Shown: positions 26,101 to 37,420 of the stretch, in pieces
Position numbering within the stretch: the stretch's first letter is position 1
Layout of the letters: every line of letters starts with the position of its first letter
NCBI GenBank assembly: GCA_016801845.1
Contig: CM028922.1
Coordinates: forward strand, 5,511,501 to 5,575,500
DNA: 64,000 nt
DNA from: Polydactylus sextarius
Lineage: Eukaryota; Chordata; Actinopteri; Polynemidae
Direction of reading: 5' to 3'
Position numbers and translations under genes: made by a program
The notes under the pieces: model-generated
Databases searched by the model: none
What the model was told of the DNA's origin: nothing
What the model saw: only the letters and a program-made list of their open reading frames with translations

Positions 26101-29100
26101 TGATAAAAAGCTAAAGCTAAATGTCAAGAATGATTCTGCACATCGACAGTGAAACCAGCACTGTCGAAGCAGCCTTGAAAGTTCCTTACTCAAATTCACT
26201 CCCTTGCAGCTGCCAGACAAGCAACGACGGCTTTTACTTGGCAAGAGAAAGCACTTCAATGAACCCTTGCATATTTTCCACAGCTCTGTTTTGGAAGCGA
26301 TGCCACTTCAAGGCAAATTCACAGCACAGACTCCTCAGACTGCACAACCAGACAGAGAAGCACTTCACTGAGAGGGTGACTTCTGTCTCATTGACCTTCA
26401 TTCACTTTAAACTACGTACACATCTGGTCCCTGTTGACCTGAAGACGTGTCAGCCTCCTTTCTGTTGTTTTCTCAGGTATCACACAACCCGGATATCACT
26501 CTGTCTGGCTAAAAATAAATGTCTTGAAACATGACCCTGAACTTTTGCTACCTTTTTTCTTCCTCCCTGGAACAGAAATTGAGATAATTCTTTCCTTTTA
26601 ACATCAACAACTGCTAAGTCCAATCCTTCTTGCAGGATTTTTCACAACTGTGAGTACCTTTTTCTCCTGAGCAGGCTGCAGAGAATCAAACCTCATTCGC
26701 TTGTTGTGTAACAACCACAAGCAATTCATGCAGGCTTACATTACACATACTCATCACTTTCTGAGCAGTGAGACTCTTCCTGCTTCCTTTTGTATTTCTT
26801 CTGTACTCGTGTCTGATCTCATTCCCACATTTCTACAGTTGTACAAACAAGACTTGCTTGCAGATTCAAGCTTGCTACGTGTAACGTCTGTGATACCCTT
26901 AGAGATTAGAGATTGAATGGCTAATTTCAAATAATGTTCAGATTTTATATGTAATCCTGAATTTAGTTTCATTATTAAATCATGACAGTTAAATTTGTCA
27001 CTTATAGATACTTCAGTTACCTCATCTCTCTATTATACACACTATAAACATTGATCACAATACTTGAAAAAAACTCAGTGCTATCTCTCTGTTACCTCCA
27101 TCCTCTTGATGCCTCCGACTCCTCGTCCTCCGTAGTACGAAGCATCCACAGTCGGCCACCTCTTCTTGGGAAAACCATCCTCATCATCCTAAAGTGGAAG
27201 AAAAAATAAATTATTCCTGGATACGAGACTAAACAAACTGTTGATAATCCTACCGAGGATCAGATGTGTTGTGGTTAATCAAAAGTGTCCTGTTATCGTT
27301 CTACACATCAGAAAGTTTTGGGTTATTTTTCCTGAGCCACTTACAGAGATGTCATCTATCACCGGAGGAGGCGGCGGCTCGTGAATAACCTGCAAACAAG
27401 AGGAAAGAAAACCTCAAACTAGAACCGGTTTCCATGTTCATTCCTAACATATGTACTGGTTCTATGTAACGTTGAGATGATCCATAATGGCTGATGTACC
27501 ACAGTGCAGCAGAGAGGCCAGAACCACCACAGCAGGATGATGGTGAGCAGCAGGAGCAGGATGAGCAGAGCGATGGCCACAAACGTCCCATCAGACTAGA
27601 AAGGACAGACGATAAGGGACGTGAGCAGCGTGAGAGTTCACCACTAATGTCTGTGTGGTCACAGTGAGATTTATTTTTATTGGACAAATGTGAAAGACAC
27701 CACATGAAACACAAGAAGTGGATGTAACTACATTTTGATTTGCTTTTGTGCATGTTTTAGTAATTTAAGAAGGAATTTCTCACTGAGTTTTAAGATCACT
27801 TGTCATCTTGTAGATTGCTTTTTTAAATCATATTGAGGACTTTTTGGATTACTGTCAAATTTAATAACAACTTGTCACCAGGGTTATGTTTCAGCAGCTG
27901 CAGGTGTCTGCCAAGAGCTTTAAAGATTTCATCATAAATGAACTGAAATTAGCAGCTTAATGGAAATGAAAATAAACATCTCTGTGATGCTATATCTCCC
28001 TCGTTGCCTTGTACTTACACAAGCAATTGTAGTGATAGTGACGGAGCTGGAAATGAAGCTGAAGCCGTTATTCATGCTGACGTGGAGCGTGGCCGACCTG
28101 CAGAAACAGTTAGAGAGAGAGAGAGAGAGAGATGATGGTTTCCCAACATCGAGAGTCTGAGTTAGCACAGTCAACTTCTATTAAATGTTAATCTTGTGAT
28201 GTGACTGTGATGTTGACATGAGTTTATTATTTTAGTAAAAGCTTTCTGTTGTGATTTCTTGGATTTAATTATGACCCACGCAACAATAATAATCACTCAC
28301 GTTCCTTCTTTTTCCAGAACAGGAGCTGGGCACAAAAGGTAGGTATCTCTCACCACCAAAGGTCTTTTCACTGTGGAAAAGAATTGGCATTTGTCACTAT
28401 AAGTCAATATCAGCAGTGGAAGAGAAAGTAAAAAGTCATGCAAAGGAAAAGTTGACTTCACTTTTTCTAGCAGCTCTCTAAAACTTCATAGAGATTCAAG
28501 AGCCTCAAAATATTCTTTTTGTTATTAAATTCCTGGACTTCCTCTCCTTATGGAAAATGAAGCAAATGAGAGAGGGAGGGTTTGTGGTTTATTTACCCTG
28601 GCTGAGTGAGTGTCTAGTGTGTGCTAAGACAGTACTCGTCCCTGATGAGATCCACATCCCCCTACCTTTTAGACATACGAGAAGCGTTGAGCGTTATACC
28701 AGCTGATTCACGGCAGAGGATGATGATGCTGATGGTTTTCGAGAAGGATTGGAGATTTAAATCATTGTGAGCCACAAAGAGCTGCTCTCTCCCCGACCAG
28801 CCTCGTCTGAATGGCCAAAATAAACTTGGCGTGACGGCATAAATGGCTCACGAGTGGAAACTGCTGTTTTTTCTATTCTGTCTATTAATAGTTGGATGGA
28901 TTTTATACAGAGTTTGGATTCACACACCTACACAGTGTTGTTATTGACAGGGGGTGGATGATGCATGGGCTTTCCTCAGATTATTCACACACATATTAAC
29001 TATATTCCTCTTTAAATATGACAAGACAATCTGTATCAAAACTCAATCTTTAAGAGTGACATCATATATGTAATAGGATGACTAACACTCCCTCCGTGCT

Positions 29101-30572
29101 TATGTCATGTGTTCACCACCAAAAACAGCAGCGTGTTCTTCTCCAATAAAACATATGTTTCCTTCAGACAGTGCCAGGTTCTCTGATCTCCCATGTTTCT
29201 GGTCTTTGTGTAAAACTAAGCAGCTGCATATTAACCATGCAGACACGACAGTGGTATCCATCTTCTCCTCAAACTCTCAGCGAATAAGCATGTTTCCTTA
29301 AAAATGTCAACCAGTTCCCATAAGTACATTTAAACACTTCAGATCACATATGATAGATTCACATATGCAGGTTTCTCACAGTATATTGACACCGGTTTGA
29401 GCAAAGATTTGGTTAAAACTGATAATGTGCACTGCAGTCAAGAAACTGTCAGCTACTAAAAGCTGCATTTTTTTTTTTTTTTTACTTGACCACAACATTG
29501 TTTACAGGCAGTGTTGTCGACTTACCAGCATTGTGGCCAGATTAAGTGACTTTTACACTCCCTTATTTTCAAAAAAGAGCAAAGTGACATTTGGACAAAT
29601 GTGACAGCAACTTCTGTAGATGATACTGGACAGTGTTGCTATTATCAGTATTAGTACGGGCCTCTTGATGAACTGACAGATTTAAATGAGGTTTTAACTT
29701 TCTCTCTGAGTAACTACTTTACCAGTAAATGCAGCTGATATCACACCACAATCATCGTCTTCAACTTATGTGTTTGGTGATTTTGTCAGGTGATGTTGCA
29801 TTTATAAAAACAGGATCTTAGCAGCTGCTTGTAAAGTAATTTCAGTCACTACTGGTTCTGTCAACAGATTTATTGTTTGTATTAAAATGCTGTAAATGTG
29901 AGCACTTTGCAGCTGAAAAGCAAACCTATTCTGACACTAGGCAGAATGCAGATGCAACAAAATGGCATCATGGAAATGCTACATGCTAACAGTTTTCTAA
30001 TTCATTTGCTGTTTCTGACATTGACCACATTTGGTTCAGCTTTGTACAAGGTTTTGATCAAACTCTTACCGCTACCTTATTATGGATTTGTAAAGCTGAT
30101 CCAGCAAATTTATTAGCAAACATTTTGGCTTTTTACACATTGAGTAGAAAGAAATCAACATTAGCTTTCATCTGATGTCATGTGTCTGGCAAGATAGTAG
30201 CTAGTTGCTGCTTTGTTTGTTTGGTGCTGTAGCACAGCAAGCTGCAAAACCAAAACTATTGGCTAAAAGATGCTAAAATGTGCTACAGAGCTGACAGGAC
30301 CTGCAGAAAACACAACATGGGTTCACTACTGCAAATAACTCTTTTTATATTACACAGTCATATGATTCATAGCTAAAGTTTGTGACTGTAGAGCAGGTAC
30401 TCACTCAAAGTTACTGTGTCGTTGATGCGGAAGCTGCAGAGAACTTTCTGAACATCTCGGGCGTGAAGGAAACCATTTCCTCTGACTACAACCTGGAAGG
30501 ATTCTGAAATGGGATTCAAATAGCCATTTTAACAAAATATATATTTTTCCTAAAAGTGTATTTTGCAAAAAC

Positions 30573-30605
<33 letters not shown>

Positions 30606-33600
30606 AAAGACTTAGCAAGTCAACTTTGCAAGATGGAGTCACACAACGTGACACAAAAAATCTAACGTAATGTGTTTCTGGTCTTAACCTCCTTCACAGA
30701 TGCTCGACGGCTCCACAGCCAGAATCTCAATGCATGATCTTTTGAGAATCTGAAAGGGAAAATAGTTAGGGGAAAAAGTTAAAAAGCTAAAAAGTAGGCT
30801 GATTAAATTGTGTGACAGTAATTTAACCAAGAATCTGATGATGAGTTTCCATGAAATTAAAGAGTCCGTACCGAGTCGATGACCCCTTGTAGCGCCTCAA
30901 ACCCATCATTCACAGGGAAGACGTGGTCTTTACTGTCAGCTATTGTTGAAAGCTGTCGAGAAAAGTGACTGATTGATGTGACTGATTATTTCATTCATTA
31001 AACCTGATTAGTGGTCTCTTGACTAACTGATTACCTGTGTTTCATTGAAGTCTTTTACTCCAACACAGTACACAGTGGCTCCCAGCTGTCGTGCTCTGCT
31101 GGCCTGCAGAGAAAGAAACAAGAAATTGATCAAACAAACAGAAAAATAAGAAAGAAAAAAAAAGTGCTGATCAAAAATCTGTCCACGTCCTCAACCCTTA
31201 CATCACTAATGACATTGTGACCCTGAAAGATGTTGGAAAACACCTGGAGTGACTCGATAGATCTAAGCTCTCTAATGTTTTATTATTTTTCAAATACCAC
31301 AAAGAGAGATAAGATATAAAGTATGATGCATCATTAATATTACGATGATGGTGATGCTCTAACTATCTGACCTGTAGAGACATCAATTCTCTGTTGAATT
31401 TCCCTCATTAATTTCTGCTGCAAAATATATTACAACCCTTCGTTTTAGCGCAAATCACGCTGGGTTTTCATGTCACCTCTCTTTGCGCCAAGTCAAACTG
31501 ATTCTCTCTCAGTTCACCATCTGTCAGCGCGATGATGACACTGGCTGTCCGGTAACCTGAAAGTCAGAGCCAAATTGGAGGAAAGAAAGAGGGAAGAAAG
31601 AAAGAAAGAAAATAAGAAAGAAAGACAGAAAGAAAGAAACATCCAGATAATTTGATTGTATTTTTCAACAGCACAAAGTATATGCACATTTGTCTTGGTG
31701 GTGAAAGAGCAGCTGTGTTTATGTTGATGTTTCTCAATTTTCTCGATATTCAATGACTCCACCATCTGCTTGAACAGGGTTCTGATGAGTGGATAACAGA
31801 GATGATTAAGTGCTAAAAAAAAAAAAAAAATATTCTACTTACCATCTCCAGCCCCGTAGTATATTTGCTCACTGGCCTAAGAGAGAAATTTCAAGGTGTC
31901 GGTAACTATAAATCTAGATTGACCTCATTTAAATTGCTGAATGCCCTTACTGCTGGGAAAACAGGATCAGTTTCACATTTACTTAACAGATGACTTACAC
32001 GTTGAAAACCTCTGTGCATGAACGTGTCTCCGCCTGGTTGAACCATGCGCAGCTCCTCCAGTCCAGCTCGAATCTGCTCTCTGATCATGGTGGTTGTAGC
32101 CCAAAAAGAAATGCATTGACCGAAGATTAAACAAAAAACTTAACTTAATGTTGAGTGAATCATAAAGACATTTAAGCAAGTTTGTGTATGTGCCACCTGT
32201 CTTCTGTTAATGCCATGAGAGTCCTTCCTTCTGTTGAGAATACAATAAAAGACATCCGGAGCTGAGGACTGGAAAAAAAAAAGAAGAGACGGCTGTTATG
32301 TTTTACGTTGTTTGTTTTCTCCAACTTCACTTTACAACCTCCACTCTTTAAATCCCATCTGTTTCTGTGTGAACCCACCTGATGAACTTGTGTGCCAGGT
32401 GATCAACAAAGTAATATATCTCATTCCAGTAATGTTGCACGCTGCCGGACCTGTGAAGAAGTAAATAATTAACTGTTTTGTTGTTTGATGAAAATACTGA
32501 ATGATATCCATCGCAGCCCTGCATGTGTTCTATGTTCTTTTTTTATTACCACATCAGCAACAGGTTTTAATTTAAAGACTCCTGCCGTGACAGATAAAAG
32601 ACCACCCTTTGTAGCTTGTTTTTGTGTCTAGTAACTATCAAAATGACTGAAAAATCCTCACAAGAGGTCAGAACAGGCAATTTCTTTTATATTTTTACTT
32701 AGAAAATTCCTTAAAAATGATTTGGCTCCTCTAACTTAAATATTTGAGTCAAAAGTCTCTTCAGCTGGTTGGTTTGAAGCCACGTATGCAATTATTTAGA
32801 TGTAATAATTTGTCACACTGCAGCTGCTTTCTGCTTTCTTCTGTTTTACTATCATCTAGGTGCTATCAACCTATGGAAACCTGTGAGGATTATATCAAAA
32901 TGATAAAATAAGATTGAAAATAAAATGTAATTCTTGATGAAAATGGAATAATCCAATATATTTTCACATATTTGTAAATGGGTCATTTTGCTTCCAGAGA
33001 ATTGACACACATTGAATTTTCATTTACAGTTTCACACCAAAAGAATGAGGTGACACAGTTGAATATTATCTACTGTACAGTTGGATATATGCAAATTCAT
33101 TGTCATAAAGTCAGAGTTTGGGTTTTTCTCCTGAATGCTGATGTTTAATATTTCCACTGTTGGTCATGTGACCTCAGAGCCCGAAACAGTCACCGAAGTG
33201 CCACGTCATTCACTCAGCTGACCTTAGTGTTATTATGAGGTCCTGATTTCGCAACAGGTGCAAACACGACCAAACAATCATCAGGAGGAGCACAGTGTTT
33301 AAAGCAGAAGTCGGTAATTAAAGAGATTTGTGTGGCAAATATGCATAAACTCTCCAGCCTCTTCTCACGCTGCGCTGCTTCTCTCTCTCTCCTTCTCCTT
33401 CGCTTATGTTTTCATTTATCCTGTGATGTGAGTCCCAGCGCAGCGACGGCCAAAAACATGGGATCCTTGGAACATCTGGCTCTAATGGAGAAAGGGTTCT
33501 GCAGAGCGAAGCTGGGAGAGCTGAAGCTGAGACTAAGATGTGGGTTGATCCTGATGGTGAAGTGTGGCAGCAGTTTGACATCAGAAATCCCTGCAGTGCA

Positions 33601-34848
33601 CTTTATCATCGAAGTCGAGGCATAAATACTCTGTTAATAAAGCGGTTGTGGTGTAAACACTCTTTCTGTCAAATCTTATCACTTGTGTCTTACCACTGAG
33701 TTGACTGCAAAGAGAAACTGACGCAGCTGCAGTGCATTTTTCTGAAATGTCTGAATGGCTCAATTATAAGAAAGTTTACAAAAATGTACTTTTCATCCAG
33801 GAAACTATGACTATATGACCTGACCAACAAAACAACATCACAGTATACTGACACATGACTTAACCTGACCTGTTGTGAAGTTTCACATGACTTTCGTGAC
33901 AGATCAATAGACAATGTAATTCATCCCTGATGTCCGCCTTGAGAGGCATCCAGATCTTTAAAATCTGCTTCTGTGTTTGTTAAATAAAATGACAAAGTCC
34001 TGCAAACTTGGCAGTTTTTTTTTTAAACTAATCAATTAATCATTTCATTCCTTTTCAAACAAAAGGAAACAAAAGCCACCCATTCTCTGCTTACAGATTC
34101 TCCACTTTGTGATGATTTGTTGCTTTTTCTGCTTTGTCACAATGGAAAATTTCAAACTGTTGATCAGACAAAGCAACACATATGGAGACTTTACTTTGGA
34201 CTCTGTGAAATTAATTTTCTGCAGTAGTCCAAACCACACGATGAAACCCCAGATCAATCTCTTCAGAAAGTAATCATCAGCTGCCACCACAGTTTGGTGG
34301 CTCCAGGGCAATTTTACATTGTGCATTTATTAGTTTACTTTTTATTTCAATTAGAAAATGATGGTGCTGTAAATGGTGACTCAATCCAGAGGTAACAGTA
34401 TCTACCCACTAGCAGCAGATATCGACTCCAAGATGCTCACACATCATTTCCTTTGTCTTCACAGAGCCGAAAAAAGCTGCACTACTTTCATTTAGTACCA
34501 CAGGATAAACACTGGAAAGATAGAATCAACAGGTAATAAATTCAGCTCTTTACGCAGCAGTAGCACGGTAGCCTCTGGGGAGGTTTGCACCTGTGACTTT
34601 GTTTAGAAAAGAATCTCAGTCTCTCAGAGGAGTCACGCACCAAATATGATAAACCGTCTTCTGTGATGGAGTAAAAGTGGAAGAACTCACTTGTCCAAAA
34701 CAAAGTAAAGGTCAAATCCTCCATAGCAGGACGACCCCGCTCCCTCCCTCCTGTCATGAATCTGTCCTGCGCTGCTGGCCACCAGGATTGCCATCAGCAT
34801 GCCCAGCTCCAGGCCGAGCAGAACATCTCTGCACCAGCACTGTGACAT
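23118..34848 (-). CDS. antxr1: Anthrax toxin receptor 1 / TEM8 (18 coding exons)
   Basis: Type I membrane receptor for collagens that links matrix to actin; its family name comes from binding bacterial protective antigen. Exons in transcript order: 34848-34691, 32450-32379, 32268-32197, 32080-31999, 31876-31843, 31556-31477, 31103-31035, 30952-30872, 30749-30689, 30503-30405, 28370-28301, 28097-28019, 27595-27500, 27389-27345, 27188-27096, 25300-25136, 24355-24275, 23495-23118. All phases agree and give 604 residues (human ANTXR1 about 564). A hydrophobic signal peptide covers about 1-28. The vWA domain covers about 40-215 and has the MIDAS motif DKSGS (Asp52, Ser54, Ser56). An extracellular Ig-like part follows, with a single membrane span at about 323-345. 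The cytoplasmic tail contains DASYYGGRG and ends in proline-rich sequence with RAPPPSRPPPRP. That ending and the linkage to AAK1 favour ANTXR1 over ANTXR2. An in-frame upstream ATG at 34894-34896 would add 16 residues; 34848 is preferred because the signal peptide then begins at once. Confidence 0.93.
25600..25690. repeat. Remnant of a teleost interspersed repeat rich in TTAGCATG words
   Basis: In the ANTXR1 intron between 25300 and 27096. Repeated TTAGCATG and GCTAAT words in alternating orientation resemble decayed copies of interspersed repeats common in fish. A T-run follows at 25689-25708. The family is not assigned. Confidence 0.4.
28111..28132. repeat. (GA)n microsatellite beside an ANTXR1 acceptor
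   Basis: Lies about 14 bases upstream (on the minus strand) of the ANTXR1 exon 28097-28019. On the transcript it is a (CU)n tract, forming an extended polypyrimidine tract for that acceptor. Confidence 0.85.
30576..30602. repeat. A-homopolymer run (about 27 bases) in an ANTXR1 intron
   Basis: Uninterrupted A residues between the exons 30503-30405 and 30749-30689. On the transcript strand it is a T-run. Confidence 0.9.
31581..31640. repeat. (AAAG)n-type purine microsatellite in an ANTXR1 intron
   Basis: Imperfect GAAA/AAAG tetranucleotide array just upstream, in the transcript direction, of exon 31556-31477. On the transcript it is a long pyrimidine tract before that acceptor. Confidence 0.8.
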
Positions 34849-34896
34849 CACTCCAAACTTCAGAGAAAGCGTCCCCTCAGAGGTGAACACAAACAC

Positions 34897-37218
34897 TCTC
34901 CTGCAGGAGATTTCCTCTCATCCGCTCCCTCACAACAGTGCGACCACGTGGCGAGCCATGCTGTGAAGAAGACTGATCTCCAAGGCAATGAAGTGCTCCT
35001 CTGCTCTGCATCAGTGTCCCATCTCCTCAGCTGCAGATGTGTGCTGGCAGAGGAGGAGTGAAGCTGCTGGGACTGGAGCTGCGGCTCCCTCTCTCTCACA
35101 CGCTCACACTCAGTCAACGCACGGTGCAGTGAGTTCACACAGCGAAACAAAACACATGTCTATGTGTGTGTTTCTCTCATCAGTGATGATCACAATGACC
35201 ACACAGTTTAAGTCATACTTTCTGAGGTGTTCATACTTTTCATTGTTTTGTTTTGTTTTGTTTTTTTCTTTTGTCTCGCAGGTTTACTCAGTACCTTACC
35301 CATCACTGCCACTTAGTGGTAAACACATGCATCATGCAATCCCCTTAAAATGCTACATTCATTCAGTTCATTTTTAATTTAAACATCTTTTATTGTGACG
35401 GATTCTCAAACTACAGAAATTTAAAACTTAACTGCAGTGAAACTGAAATAATGACACGAGATAGGAAGTAACACTTAATACAGGTTGTTCATCTAGAAGC
35501 AAAAACTTCAATGATTCAAATAAGAAATAAAATGTTTTGTGTTTTTTAAAGAAAAACAGATGTTATGCCTCCTCTCCTTTCTAATGTTATTTCTAGTTTT
35601 CCATTATGTGTGTATTTTTCTTTTGCTCACCTGTCCACCAGGTGTTGTTGGCCTGCTCCCTCACAGCTGCCGCTCATCACCAAAAAGTGTGTGTGTGTAA
35701 AGACAATGGAGTGTCAAAACCAATCCTTCTGTTCCTGTTTTCAATGAGTCTCAAGATCTGAATAGATCACAGCACCTGCTCCCTGGATGATTTCTGCTGA
35801 TTGGAAAAGTCAAACAACGCGCACACACACAAAAAATGTCCAAGTGCATGTGAGGACGCCAGAGCAGATGAACTAAGCCTATGGAAACACTGATGCACAT
35901 GTGCCACATGTGTTACCTCTTTATCAGTTTAAAAGAAATAGTTTGACCATCTTGAGATACAAGCATTCACTTCAGTTATTAGCTCTGTGCCAAGAAGTAG
36001 AGTTACTTGAAGATACATAACAGAGCTTCCAGCTATTTCCAGCCTTCATGCTAAACTAACCACCTGGTGATGGTATCAATCATCTCATTTAACCCACAGC
36101 AACAAAGGAATTAGCATATTTTGCCCAAAATACTGCAAAGAAAACAACCTTTAACACCAATCAGACTAACCAGAAGTGACAAAAGTTTGACATTTCACCT
36201 AAAAACATCCTGTGTCTGTTAACATAAAAAACTATTTCAAAGAGGAGGCTGAATCTACTGTGACGGTTTATGTCATTATGTTGCAACAAACAAGCTAAGA
36301 AGAAGATGAAAACGAGCAAAGTCGTGATTGTGTTTTCATACTTTACATGTTGGTGTAAATGTGGCATCCATCAATGAGGGAGAAGCTTCTACGCCTTATT
36401 CTGAGTAAGTGAATGGTTTGTTTTTCTCTTGAGCTGCTTTTTAAAAGCTGAACTTCATTTGTGTGGCAGCTCCTGCAGTTTATGATGAGTCAGTGTTTGT
36501 TCTAATGTGCGTGTTTGTGAGTGTGGAGTGAACCCAGCAGCCTGCAGGCGGTGTATTGGGTCAAGAATGAACATGTTGTGAGAATGGCTGAGGCTGAAGT
36601 GTTTTATTAGAATAAGGTCTCATTGATCATTTTGATTTGATAGTATAGTTAAAATTTAACACAAAATCCAGGTTGTAAAAGTGAAGATCACATAGAAGAA
36701 GCTACATATTGAAGGTTTTTTTTAAATTTCTAATCTAATCACAGTTTTGTTTCATGATCATAACAAAATGAAACTTAACTACCATTAAATTGATTTATCA
36801 AAAAATATAAACCAATCTTAATCAATTCTTTCATCTTAAACAAACCTGAGTCTAGGTAAAGTACCTCTGTGGTGCATGGATGTGTGTTTTGCTGTGAACT
36901 GTGTGAGCTCTGCTCTCTTTCCTGCATGTCAGTGAATCACTGCAGCAGCATGGAGACGTGAGAAAACAGCGCTCGCTTTTTTTTTTTTTTTCTTTCTTTC
37001 TTCCTTTTCCTTTTTATTTATTTTCTTTTAGATAATAATAATAATATCAATAAATCGGAGAAGCTTTTAATTATTATTTTTTAAATAGCTTATACATATG
37101 TATATTTATATATGTATATTGAAAAACAAAACCAACAACATTTTTTTTTTCTTTATTTGCGCTTCATCCCGGACGCACATTAACGTGAAGCTCTTTGCTA
37201 GATATTTGATGAGAAGTA
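34897..37218. promoter_or_regulatory. Shared intergenic promoter region of divergent ANTXR1 and BMP1
   Basis: About 2.3 kb separate the two start codons. No gene is recognised. The half near ANTXR1 (34900-35110) is relatively GC-rich and probably holds its 5' UTR. A teleost repeat-like stretch lies at about 35930-36110. Near BMP1 there is a T/C-rich run at 36978-37020 and an ATA-rich patch at 37030-37115. No TATA box or CpG island stands out. Regulatory use is inferred from head-to-head orientation only. Confidence 0.4.
35930..36110. repeat. Diverged interspersed-repeat copy
   Basis: Contains words typical of a widespread teleost short repeat, such as AAATAGTTTGACCATCTTGAGA and CATGCTAAACTAACCACCTGG, partly in opposite orientations. 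It is likely a decayed non-autonomous element. Recognition is from memory of fish genomes; boundaries are approximate. Confidence 0.35.
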
Positions 37219-37362
37219 ATGGCAGTCCAGGCTGCTGCGTGTTTGCTCCTGCTGTGCGGTCTGCGCGTTTCTCTCGCGGTTGATTGGGAGTTTGTGGAGA
37301 CAAATGTTTCCAACCCCGCTGATTCAATCGACTACAAGGATCCATGTAAAGCTGGTACAGTG

Positions 37363-37420
<58 letters not shown>

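Noticed and set aside
26121..26534. 137-codon plus-strand ORF in an ANTXR1 intron
   Set aside because: No domain, no repeat of known coding type and no splice or promoter context. Length alone is within chance for this window.
23118..34848. Identity as ANTXR2
   Set aside because: The tail ending RAPPPSRPPPRP and the segment GRCINFTR match ANTXR1 as remembered, and AAK1 neighbours ANTXR1 rather than ANTXR2.
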